64,000 bases of DNA. Origin: Micromonospora nigra. Its GTDB lineage: Bacteria; Actinomycetota; Actinomycetes; Mycobacteriales; Micromonosporaceae. Positions 54,071 through 61,849 of the stretch are shown one piece after another (the stretch's first letter is position 1; the number at the start of each line of letters is the position of its first letter). Both the position numbers and the translations under genes were made by a program. Where the stretch lies: assembly GCF_900091585.1 (NCBI RefSeq), contig NZ_FMHT01000003.1, forward strand, positions 1,240,001 to 1,304,000. The letters run 5' to 3'. The notes under the pieces were generated by a model. The model worked only from the letters and a program-made list of their open reading frames with translations, had not been told where the DNA came from and did not search any database.

Positions 54071-54341
54071 GGCGGTTACCTCCTCGGTGTCTCGCAACGC
54101 GATCCCCAGGGAGGTGTGGGCGAGCGGGAGCCTCGCGGTGCCACCACACCTTCGCCCCCGCGCGGCGGAGGCCTCGTTCGTCGCCTTTTCACCGGGGCCA
54201 GCCGGGCGGGGTCTACTGGGCGTGCGCTGTTCTTCCCGCAGCTCGGGAGGGTCTTCACGCGTCGGCGGCAGACCGCCTCGCAGCAGCCGGCGGCTCTCTT
54301 CAACTGACGGTCGACGCGCTACTCGGCTCCGTCACAGCTCT
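54071..54341 (-). promoter_or_regulatory. T-box riboswitch (translational type), specifier GAC
   Basis: On the minus strand a TAGCGT -10 (54354-54349) is followed by a leader with T-box features in order. AGTA (54323-54320) and CGCGTCG (54318-54312) pair with CGACGCG (54264-54258), then GAA and specifier GAC (54253-54251, Asp). AAGAGAGCC and GGCTGCTGCGAG form the distal stem I. The T-box TGGCACCGCGA is at 54143-54133; its TGGC bulge fits the GCCA end of tRNA-Asp, discriminator G73. GGTGTGG can pair with CCACACC (antisequestrator), while ACCTCC (54115-54110) can pair with the GGAGGT ribosome site (54083-54078). Confidence 0.85.
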
Positions 54342-54466
54342 GGCGGGCACGCTAGCACCGCACGCCCCTCGGCGTGACGGCGTTTTCTCGGCTCCGGTGT
54401 CCGGCGTCACAGCAATCACGGCGTGACGGCGGTCGCCCGATGTGCATCGACCGCCACCGACGGGCG

Positions 54467-54472
54467 TAGGCT
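54467..54472 (+). promoter_or_regulatory. -10 hexamer TAGGCT of a probable leaderless promoter
   Basis: TAGGCT lies seven bases before the lipA GTG; the divergent synthetase promoter is about 115 bases away. Confidence 0.5.
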
Positions 54473-54479
54473 CGGTTCC

Positions 54480-55472
54480 GTGACGATCGAGCACTCCGCG
54501 CCGACGACCGGCCAGGCAGCGCGCACCGCGACGCCCGCCCCCGAGGGGCGGCGCCTGCTGCGGATCGAGGCGCGCAACGCCGAGACCCCGATCGAGCGCA
54601 AACCGCCGTGGATCAAGGTCAAGGCCAAGATGGGCCCGGAGTACACCCAGCTGCGCGGGCTCGTCTCGCGCGAGGGCCTGCACACGGTGTGCCAGGAGGC
54701 CGGCTGCCCCAACATCTACGAGTGCTGGGAGGACCGCGAGGCGACCTTCCTCATCGGCGGCGACCAGTGCACCCGGCGTTGTGACTTCTGCCAGATCGAC
54801 ACGGGCAAGCCGGCCGAGTTCGATGCCGACGAGCCGCGCCGGGTGGCCGAGTCGGTGGCCGCGATGGGCCTGCGCTACGCCACCGTCACCGGCGTCGCCC
54901 GCGACGACCTGCCCGACGGCGGCGCGTGGCTGTACGCCGAGACCGTCCGGCAGATCCACGCCCTCCAGGCCGGTTGCGGCGTGGAGTTGCTGATTCCCGA
55001 CTTCAACGCGGTGCCCGACCAGCTCGCCGAGGTGTTCGGCGCCCGGCCGGAGGTGCTGGCGCACAACGTCGAGACGGTGCCCCGGATCTTCAAGCGGATC
55101 CGCCCGGCGTTCCGCTACGAGCGGTCCCTCGACGTCATCCGGCAGGCCCGCGCCGACGGCCTGGTCACCAAGAGCAACCTCATCCTGGGCATGGGCGAGG
55201 AGCGGGCCGAGGTGTCCCAGGCGCTGCGCGACCTGCACGACGCCGGCTGCGAGCTGATCACGATCACGCAGTATCTGCGGCCCACCCCCCGCCACCACCC
55301 GGTCGCGCGGTGGGTCAAGCCGGAGGAGTTCGTCGAGCTGCGCGAGGAGGCCGAGGAGATCGGCTTCGCCGGCGTGATGAGCGGGCCGCTGGTGCGCTCG
55401 TCGTACCGGGCCGGCCGCCTCTACCGGCAGGCCCTGGACGCCCGCGCGTCGCAGGCCGTCGTCGCCCGCTGA
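54480..55472 (+). CDS. lipA: Lipoyl synthase
   Basis: A 330-residue radical SAM enzyme that inserts two sulfurs into octanoyl groups. The radical SAM cluster motif CTRRCDFC and the auxiliary-cluster cysteines in [13 protein letters not shown] are intact, and the C-terminal SSYRAGRLY, which supplies the serine ligand, is present. The GTG at 54480 is favoured by the adjacent -10. It depends on Fe-S supply, which the nearby erpA and desulfurase genes might provide (inference). Confidence 0.95.
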   Translation: MTIEHSAPTTGQAARTATPAPEGRRLLRIEARNAETPIERKPPWIKVKAKMGPEYTQLRGLVSREGLHTVCQEAGCPNIYECWEDREATFLIGGDQCTRRCDFCQIDTGKPAEFDADEPRRVAESVAAMGLRYATVTGVARDDLPDGGAWLYAETVRQIHALQAGCGVELLIPDFNAVPDQLAEVFGARPEVLAHNVETVPRIFKRIRPAFRYERSLDVIRQARADGLVTKSNLILGMGEERAEVSQALRDLHDAGCELITITQYLRPTPRHHPVARWVKPEEFVELREEAEEIGFAGVMSGPLVRSSYRAGRLYRQALDARASQAVVAR

Positions 55473-55569
55473 GCCGCGACCGACCCGGCACGATCCGGGT
55501 CGGTCGTGCCACGTTGCCGCGCCGCGCGGTCCCCGGGCGGGCGCGGATCAACGGGCGGACGCCGCCCAC

Positions 55570-55575
55570 TAGACT
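55570..55575 (+). promoter_or_regulatory. -10 hexamer TAGACT of a probable leaderless promoter
   Basis: TAGACT lies seven bases before the ATG of the DUF4191 gene. Confidence 0.45.
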
Positions 55576-55582
55576 CTGCGGC

Positions 55583-56272
55583 ATGGCAAAGCCCCAGGAG
55601 AAGGTCTCGTTCGGCCAGCGGCTGAAGCAGATCGGGATGGTGTTCAAGTTCACCGCCAAGCAGGACAGGTGGTTCGCGCCACTGGCCGCCGCGGCGGTGC
55701 TGATCCCGCTCGCGCTCACCGTGGTCGCCGTCCTGGTCTGGGGCTGGCTGTGGCTTCCGCTGGGCATCCTGTTCGCCCTGCTCTGCCTGCTGATCGTGCT
55801 CAACCTGCGGTCCAACCGGGCGATGATGAACGCGGCCGAGGGGCAGCCGGGCGCCGCCGCCCAGATCATGGAGAACATGCGGGGCGACTGGCGGGTGACG
55901 CCGGCGGTCAGCTCCACCACCCAGATGGACATGGTGCACCTGGTCATCGGCCGACCGGGCGTGATCCTGCTGGCCGAGGGCAACCCGCAGCGGGTACGCG
56001 GCCTGCTCGGTCAGGAGAAGCGGCGGCTGGCCAAGGTGATCGGCAACGCCCCGCTCTACGACTACATGATCGGCCAGGAGGAGGGCGAGCTGCCCATCCG
56101 CAAGCTGCGGATGACGCTGATGCGGCTGCCGCGCAGCCTCAGCGGCAAGGACGTCAACTCCCTGGACAAGCGGCTGAAGGCGCTGACCGCCCGGCCGCAG
56201 CTGCCCAAGGGCGCGCTGCCGAAAAACATGCGTCCGCCGCGCGGCGCGTTCCGCCAGAGCCGGGGCCGCTGA
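55583..56272 (+). CDS. DUF4191 membrane protein
   Basis: A 229-residue protein with two adjacent membrane helices (about 32-52 and 56-74) near the N-terminus and a conserved soluble part (QIMENMRGDWRVTPAVSSTTQ, VHLVIGRPGVILLAEG, SLSGKDVNSLDKRLKAL). This is the DUF4191 family (Rv2219), found beside lipA in Actinobacteria. Function unknown. A 19-bp hairpin ends the transcript. Confidence 0.88.
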   Translation: MAKPQEKVSFGQRLKQIGMVFKFTAKQDRWFAPLAAAAVLIPLALTVVAVLVWGWLWLPLGILFALLCLLIVLNLRSNRAMMNAAEGQPGAAAQIMENMRGDWRVTPAVSSTTQMDMVHLVIGRPGVILLAEGNPQRVRGLLGQEKRRLAKVIGNAPLYDYMIGQEEGELPIRKLRMTLMRLPRSLSGKDVNSLDKRLKALTARPQLPKGALPKNMRPPRGAFRQSRGR

Positions 56273-56287
56273 CCCCGAACCCCACAC

Positions 56288-56327
56288 GACGAACGAGAGC
56301 CGGCCCGCGGGCCGGCTCTCGTTCGTC
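56288..56327. terminator. Bidirectional terminator hairpin
   Basis: A perfect 19-bp stem (56288-56306 with 56309-56327) with a two-base centre, so the last few pairs likely open; it separates convergent DUF4191 and RDD genes. Confidence 0.8.
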
Positions 56328-56341
56328 CGGCGGTGCTGCGG

Positions 56342-56743
56342 TCAGGGGCGGGGGGCGGCGGTGATGACGGAGCCGGTCAGCCGGTCGTGCAGGCCCCGGC
56401 GGTGCTCGTCCATGAGCAGCGCCGGGACCACCAGGGCGAGCAGGAGGCCGCGCAGCAGGGCGCGGACCAGCCCGATCCGGCCACCGTCGTACCAGGCGAC
56501 GCAGCGGATCTTCGTGATGAACATGCCGGGTGTCTGGGCGAACAGGCCGAGGAAGAAGCCGTACTCGACGATCAGCACGACGACCGGCGCCCAGGCGTCC
56601 CGGGTCGGGTCGGCGAAGGTGTTCGCCACCAGCAGGCAGAGCACCCAGTCGATGACCAGCGCCCCGAACCGGCGACCCAGGTCGGGCGGGGTGAAGGCGG
56701 GGTCCGAGGCGGGCGGCGTGGGATGCTGCGGCGGGTTGGTCAC
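56342..56743 (-). CDS. RDD-family membrane protein
   Basis: A 133-residue membrane protein with the RDD pattern: RRFGALVIDWVLC in the first helix, QTPGMFITKIRCV in the loop and RRGLHDRLTGSVV-like end. Three to four membrane segments. The GTG at 56743 is chosen from the composition change upstream. The family's role is unresolved, possibly transport. It is divergent from glnA. Confidence 0.85.
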   Translation of the reverse strand: MTNPPQHPTPPASDPAFTPPDLGRRFGALVIDWVLCLLVANTFADPTRDAWAPVVVLIVEYGFFLGLFAQTPGMFITKIRCVAWYDGGRIGLVRALLRGLLLALVVPALLMDEHRRGLHDRLTGSVITAAPRP

Positions 56744-56899
56744 AGCGGTCAAGGGTATCGAGGGCCGAGGTCGGCGTTCCGTGCCGGTGGCGCAAAAACG
56801 GACTAACAACTGCAAGTGTCACTACACTGGCACAGCCGGGTCCGTCCCCCCGGTGTGCTCGTGGCCGCACGAGGCCGCAACCAGCGCTTCGCGAGGGAC

Positions 56900-56915
56900 G
56901 TAACACGGCAGAAAC
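56900..56915 (+). promoter_or_regulatory. Candidate GlnR half-box upstream of glnA
   Basis: GTAAC-ACGGCA-GAAAC matches the gTnAC-n6-GaAAC half of the actinobacterial GlnR box. The following half (GACAT-n6-GCAAC) is weak. It lies about 80 bases upstream of glnA. A -10-like TACACT is at 56823-56828. Confidence 0.45.
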
Positions 56916-56995
56916 ACTGGAGACATGGCCGGGCAACCCCGTGGCCATAGCGTCGCCAGCAGCCTAGCTACCCCGTGGACGTGCCAGGAGGACGT

Positions 56996-58420
56996 GTGTT
57001 CGCCAATCCCGAGGAACTCCTGCGATACCTCAAGAACGAGGACGTGAAGTTCGTCGACGTTCGTTTCTGTGACCTGCCCGGCGTGATGCAGCACTTCAAC
57101 ATGCCGGTGGAGTCGGTCGACGACGCGCTCCTCACCGAGGGTCTCGCTTTCGACGGCTCGTCGATCCGCGGTTTCCAGGCGATCCACGAGTCGGACATGC
57201 TCCTGCTCCCGGACGTCGCGACCGCCTTCATCGACCCCTTCCGGGCGCAGAAGACCCTCGCCCTGAACTTCTTCATTCACGACCCGTTCACCCGCGAGGC
57301 GTACACCCGCGACCCGCGCAACGTGGCGAAGAAGGCGGAGGCCTACCTGGCCGCCAGCGGCATCGCCGACACCGCCTACTTCGGCGCCGAGGCCGAGTTC
57401 TACATCTTCGACTCGATCCGCCACGAGACGTCGGCGCACCAGTCGTACTACTACATCGACTCGATCGAGGGCGCCTGGAACTCGGGCCGCGAGGAGGCGG
57501 GCGGCAACCGGGGTTACAAGACCGCCTACAAGGGCGGCTACTTCCCGGTGCCGCCGGTCGACCACTACGCCGACCTGCGGGACAGCATCGTGCGCCGCCT
57601 GGTCGACAACGGCTTCACCGTGGAGCGCTCGCACCACGAGGTGGGCACCGCCGGCCAGTCCGAGATCAACTACAGGTTCTCGACGCTGCTGCACGCCGCC
57701 GACCAGCTCCAGCTCTTCAAGTACATCGTGAAGAACGAGACCTGGGCCCACGGCAAGACCGCCACCTTCATGCCGAAGCCGCTCTTCGGCGACAACGGTT
57801 CGGGCATGCACACCCACCAGAGCCTCTGGCTCAACGGCGAGCCGCTGTTCTATGACGAGACCGGCTACGCCGGCCTGTCGGACACCGCCCGCTGGTACAT
57901 CGGCGGTCTGCTGCACCACGCTCCGTCGCTGCTGGCGTTCACCAACCCGACGGTCAACTCGTACCGCCGGCTGGTGCCGGGCTTCGAGGCCCCGGTCAAC
58001 CTGGTCTACTCGCAGCGCAACCGTTCCGCCTGCACCCGGATCCCGGTGACCGGTAGCGACCCGAAGGCCAAGCGGGTCGAGTTCCGGGTGCCGGACCCGT
58101 CCAGCAACCCGTACCTCGCCTTCTCGGCGATGATGATGGCCGGCCTGGACGGCATCAAGAACAAGATCGAGCCGCCGGCGCCGATCGACAAGGACCTCTA
58201 CGACCTGCCGCCGGAGGAGTGGGGCGACGTCAAGCAGGTGCCGGGCTCGCTGCCGGCGGTGCTGGACTCGCTGGAGGCCGACCACGACTACCTGCTCGAC
58301 GGCGGGGTCTTCACCCCGGACCTGATCTCCACCTGGATCAGCTGGAAGCGGGCCAACGAGGTCGACCCGGTGCGCCTGCGCCCGACCCCGCACGAGTTCG
58401 CGATGTACTTCGACTGCTGA
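56996..58420 (+). CDS. glnA: Glutamine synthetase type I
   Basis: A 474-residue enzyme that makes glutamine from glutamate, ammonia and ATP. Motifs [35 protein letters not shown] and [13 protein letters not shown] are intact. The adenylylation tyrosine is in [11 protein letters not shown] (about residue 401), so it is of the GlnE-regulated beta type. The GTG at 56996 with AGGAGG five bases upstream gives the expected N-terminus ([11 protein letters not shown]). A GlnR-like box lies upstream. Corresponds to mycobacterial glnA1 by synteny. Confidence 0.96.
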   Translation: MFANPEELLRYLKNEDVKFVDVRFCDLPGVMQHFNMPVESVDDALLTEGLAFDGSSIRGFQAIHESDMLLLPDVATAFIDPFRAQKTLALNFFIHDPFTREAYTRDPRNVAKKAEAYLAASGIADTAYFGAEAEFYIFDSIRHETSAHQSYYYIDSIEGAWNSGREEAGGNRGYKTAYKGGYFPVPPVDHYADLRDSIVRRLVDNGFTVERSHHEVGTAGQSEINYRFSTLLHAADQLQLFKYIVKNETWAHGKTATFMPKPLFGDNGSGMHTHQSLWLNGEPLFYDETGYAGLSDTARWYIGGLLHHAPSLLAFTNPTVNSYRRLVPGFEAPVNLVYSQRNRSACTRIPVTGSDPKAKRVEFRVPDPSSNPYLAFSAMMMAGLDGIKNKIEPPAPIDKDLYDLPPEEWGDVKQVPGSLPAVLDSLEADHDYLLDGGVFTPDLISTWISWKRANEVDPVRLRPTPHEFAMYFDC

Positions 58421-58444
58421 CGAGCGACACGAGAACCACCGGCC

Positions 58445-58476
58445 GGGCCGGCTCCGCGACCATGCGGGGCCGGCCC
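58445..58476 (+). terminator. Terminator downstream of glnA
   Basis: Arms 58445-58457 and 58464-58476 pair over 13 bases with one G-U pair and a six-base loop, 24 bases after the stop codon. Confidence 0.7.
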
Positions 58477-58782
58477 GACCGTGTCAGAGCCGGCCCGACC
58501 CGTGCCAAGGGCCAGACCGGCGCCCGGCCGGCGGCAGCACCGCGCCCCGCCGCAGACCTGGCATGAGCGACCCTCGACGCGAGCAGACCGACGGCACCGC
58601 CCGTGATCGGAAGCCCGGCACGAACGAGCCGCGGTGACCGCCGTCGGTCCCGCCCCACTGCCCGCGATGATCGCCCTACTGTCCGCGATGATCACCCTGC
58701 GCCGGCGGGTGACCGTGCCGGTGAACGCCGGGCGCTGCCCCACCTGTGGGACAGCCCGCTGACGGCCCGCCGGTCTCCGGTC
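58477..58782. other. Spacer without a recognisable gene
   Basis: About 300 bases between the glnA terminator and the stop of the mannosyltransferase. I see a repeated GCCGGCCCGACC (58469, 58489) and a duplicated GCGATGATC (near 58664 and 58686), but short frames here lack start context and family resemblance. Confidence 0.5.
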
Positions 58783-60393
58783 TCACCTGCGGGGCGACTC
58801 GACAGCGGTTCGGTCCGGGTCGACGATCGCGTGCCGCAGGCGGGGTAGGCCCCACACCGCCACGGCGACGAGCAGTGCGGTCATCGCCACCGCGCCGGGG
58901 GCCTTGGTCAGCCGGGCGAGGTTCGTGCCGTCGGGCAACGCGAGGAAGGAGGCCCCCACGGCGGGCGGTACGAACCAGAGGGTGTGCCGGGCGGCGACCG
59001 CCAGCAGGAGCAGCGGCCACGTCGCGTACCAGGGATGGAAGACCGGCGCGAGGGCGACCGTGGCGGTCAGCGCCAGGCCGGCGCCGAGCAGGGCGACCCG
59101 GGGCCGCCGGGCCGCCTCCACAGGGGTCATCCGCTGCCGGGCGTCGGTGAGCCCGCGCAGCGTCGTCCAGACCCGCCACCAGAGCAGGATCAGTAGCACG
59201 GCCAGCACCACGAGGGCCGCCGCCCGGGCCACCGGCACCGCCGCCGGAGCGCGCCCCGCCGCCTCGCCCACGTAGTCGGCGACCATGCCGACGGCGGTCG
59301 GCGGCGAGGTCCACTGCTCGGAGTCGCCGCTGCGGCCCAGCCCGGCCACCCAGCCCAGCCCCAACCCGGAGGCGACGGACACCCCCGCCAGCGCGGCCAG
59401 CGCCCCGCCGGCCAGCCAGCCGCCGCCACGCAGCAGCGTCGGAACCGTGTACCGGCCGGCGACCGCCGTCAGCGCCGCGAACGGCAGCACCACCAGGGCG
59501 GTCGCCTTCACCGCCACCGCCAGCCCGAGCAGCACCCCGGCCACGAGCAGCGCCCGGGGCCGGTCGGGGCGGCGGACCAGCACCAGCAGGCCGAGCAGCA
59601 GCAGGCCCAGCATGACCGCGTCGTTGTGCGCGCCGGCCACCAGATGCACCCCGACCAGGGGACAGGCCAGCGCCAGCCAGGCCGCCCGCCGGGTCGGCAC
59701 CCCGGCGGCGCGGGCCAGGCCCGGCAGGCAGGACGCGGCCAGCACCACCCCGCCGACGGCGACCATCCGCAACGCGACCACCACCCCGGCCAGGTCGCCG
59801 CCGACGGTCACCGCGAGGGCCGCCAGCAGGACGAAGAACGGCCCGTACGGGGCCGGCGTGTCCCGCCAGATCGGGGCGACCGCGTCCGCCCACGGGCAGC
59901 CGGCCGCAGCCACCCCCGTCGCGTACGGGTCGACGCCGTGCGCGTACGCCCAGCCCTGGCAGGCGTACGAGTAGACGTCCCGGCTGGCCAGCGGTGCGGT
60001 CAGCAGCAGCGGCAGGGCCCACAGCCCGGCGGTGACGTACGCCCAGCGGGTCGACGGCGCACCTCGGCGCAGTGCCCACCACGCGCCGGTCATCGCGGTG
60101 GTGCCGGCCAGCCACAGCGCGACGGTCAGCGGGCCGTCCTCGGCACGCCACACCCGCTCGGCGGTGGCGTCGGGCAGGGCCCCGCCCACGTAGCCGGCCA
60201 CGGCCAGCAGGACCGCGCCGACCAGCCCCGCCCAGCGGGCCCGCCCCGCCACGCGGGTCGACGGCACCGGCCCGACGGAAGCGAAGGGACCGCCAGGAGC
60301 AGCAGAGCCACCGGAGGCGGCGGACACGCCGGGGTCGGGCGGGCGGGCGGCGGACACGCCGGGGTCGGGCGGGCGGGCGGCGGGCTCCGTCAC
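58783..60393 (-). CDS. MptB-like polyprenol-phosphomannose-dependent mannosyltransferase
   Basis: A 536-residue membrane protein with about twelve helices. The blocks LASRDVYSYACQGWAYAHGV and IWRDTPAPYGPFFVLL, and the tail HPWYATWPLLLLAVAARH, are typical of alpha-1,6-mannosyltransferases MptA/MptB of the GT-C superfamily, which extend lipid-linked mannans on the outer face of the membrane. The N-terminal 40 residues are a Pro/Ser/Ala repeat and may be a spacer. It follows a paralog upstream on the same strand, 13 bases away. Confidence 0.85.
   Translation of the reverse strand: MTEPAARPPDPGVSAARPPDPGVSAASGGSAAPGGPFASVGPVPSTRVAGRARWAGLVGAVLLAVAGYVGGALPDATAERVWRAEDGPLTVALWLAGTTAMTGAWWALRRGAPSTRWAYVTAGLWALPLLLTAPLASRDVYSYACQGWAYAHGVDPYATGVAAAGCPWADAVAPIWRDTPAPYGPFFVLLAALAVTVGGDLAGVVVALRMVAVGGVVLAASCLPGLARAAGVPTRRAAWLALACPLVGVHLVAGAHNDAVMLGLLLLGLLVLVRRPDRPRALLVAGVLLGLAVAVKATALVVLPFAALTAVAGRYTVPTLLRGGGWLAGGALAALAGVSVASGLGLGWVAGLGRSGDSEQWTSPPTAVGMVADYVGEAAGRAPAAVPVARAAALVVLAVLLILLWWRVWTTLRGLTDARQRMTPVEAARRPRVALLGAGLALTATVALAPVFHPWYATWPLLLLAVAARHTLWFVPPAVGASFLALPDGTNLARLTKAPGAVAMTALLVAVAVWGLPRLRHAIVDPDRTAVESPRR
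60321..60380. repeat. 30-bp perfect tandem repeat
   Basis: Two identical copies (60321-60350, 60351-60380) in the N-terminal part of the mannosyltransferase gene encode a doubled Arg-Pro-Pro-Asp-Pro-Gly-Val-Ser-Ala-Ala stretch. Thirty is a multiple of three, so the frame is kept. Confidence 0.88.
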
Positions 60394-60406
60394 CGCGTAC
60401 CTCTCC

Positions 60407-61804
60407 TCAGTCGGTGGCCGGTTCTCTGGCCGCCCGCGCCGACCGTACCAAGCGCACGGCCACCCAGATGGTCAACAGCGTCATCAGCGGGGCACCGGGA
60501 ACCTTGGTGTACCGGGCCAGGCCGGTGCCGTCCGCGAGCACCAGGAACGACGCGACGACGGTCACCACGCAGAACCAGCCGGTGCGCCGGGCGGTGGCGG
60601 CGAGCAGCGCCAGCGGCCAGAACCAGTACCAGGGGTGGAACAGCGGCGCCAGGGCCACGGTCGCGGTCAGCGCCAGCGCGGCGTGCCACAGCGGGTCGCG
60701 GGTGCGGGCCCGCCACCACAGCCACACCAGCAGCACCGCCAGCACGGCCATGCCGATGCCCCGGGTCACCGGCAGCGCGTCGACGTGCAGGCCGAACGGC
60801 AGCACGAGGTAGCCGACGGTCTGCCCGACGGCGGTCGACGGTGACGTCCAGGCCACCACGTCGCCGCCCCGGGCCAGGCCGCTGATCCAGCCGAAGTCCA
60901 GACCGGCCGCGAGCGTGGTGCCGGCGACGGTGGCGATCGTGGCGGCGACCACCCAGCCGCCGTGACGCAGCAGCGCCCGCACCGAGTACGCCCCGACGAT
61001 CGCGGCGAGGGCCGCGAACGGCACCACCACCAGGGCGGTGATCTTGACCGAGGCGGCCAGGCCGAGCAGCGCTCCCCCGGCCAGCAGCGGTCCGGGGCGA
61101 CCGGGTCGGGACACCACCACGGCCAGCCCGGCCACCAGCAGGCCCACCATGAGCGCGTCGTTGTGCACCCCGGAGACCAGGTGCACGGCCACCAGCGGGC
61201 TGCCCAGGGCCAGCCACAGCGTCCGGGGCACCGGAACGCCGCAGCGGCGGGCCAGCACCGGCAGGCAGACGGCGGTCAACGCCACACCGGCCACCGCGAT
61301 CAGCCGGAACAGGGCGATGCTGCCGAACAGCGAGCCGGTGGCGGCGACCACCGCGCCGGAGAGCACCACGAACAGCGGCCCGTACGGAGCCGGCGTGTCC
61401 CGCCAGATGTACGAGATGGTGTCCAGCCAGGGGCAGGGCAGCGCCGACACGCCCTGCTCGTAGGGGTTGACGCCGGCGGAGTAGCTGGCCCCCTGGCAGG
61501 CGTACGCGTAGGCGTCGCGGCTGCCCAAGGGCGGCGCGAACAGCAGCGGCGCCAGCCAGAGCCCGACGGTGACCAGGGCCCAGCGCGCTGACGGCACCCG
61601 GTCGCGCAGGGCCCACCAGGCGCCGGCCATCGCGGCGGTGCCGACCAGCCACAGGCCGATGATCAGCGGCCCGTTCGGCCCCTGCCAGATGCTGACCGGG
61701 GTGGGGCGCAGGTCCCCGTCGGGCAGCGCCCCACCGAGGAACGCGGCCACGGCGAGCAGCGTCGAGCCGGCCAGTCCGATCCAGCGCGCGAGGTGGTGGG
61801 GCAC
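60407..61804 (-). CDS. MptB-like mannosyltransferase, second paralog
   Basis: A 465-residue membrane protein with the same layout as its neighbour: GSRDAYAYACQGASYSAGVNP, IWRDTPAPYGPLFVVLSG and HPWYWFWPLALLAATARR. The GTG at 61804 begins VPHHLARWIGLAG, just before the first helix; the longer frame upstream has no family resemblance. Thirteen bases separate it from the second mannosyltransferase, so the pair is an operon. It is divergent from the membrane-protein gene across about 45 bases, where both promoters must lie. Confidence 0.85.
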   Translation of the reverse strand: MPHHLARWIGLAGSTLLAVAAFLGGALPDGDLRPTPVSIWQGPNGPLIIGLWLVGTAAMAGAWWALRDRVPSARWALVTVGLWLAPLLFAPPLGSRDAYAYACQGASYSAGVNPYEQGVSALPCPWLDTISYIWRDTPAPYGPLFVVLSGAVVAATGSLFGSIALFRLIAVAGVALTAVCLPVLARRCGVPVPRTLWLALGSPLVAVHLVSGVHNDALMVGLLVAGLAVVVSRPGRPGPLLAGGALLGLAASVKITALVVVPFAALAAIVGAYSVRALLRHGGWVVAATIATVAGTTLAAGLDFGWISGLARGGDVVAWTSPSTAVGQTVGYLVLPFGLHVDALPVTRGIGMAVLAVLLVWLWWRARTRDPLWHAALALTATVALAPLFHPWYWFWPLALLAATARRTGWFCVVTVVASFLVLADGTGLARYTKVPGAPLMTLLTIWVAVRLVRSARAAREPATD

Positions 61805-61849
61805 GGAAGGACATGCTGCCAGTACCCTGGGCGGCCTACGGAGGTGGGC

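Noticed and set aside
58603..58848. Possible 81-residue protein downstream of glnA
   Set aside because: Arg/Asp/Pro-rich shadow composition, no ribosome site, and it runs into the antisense of the mannosyltransferase gene.
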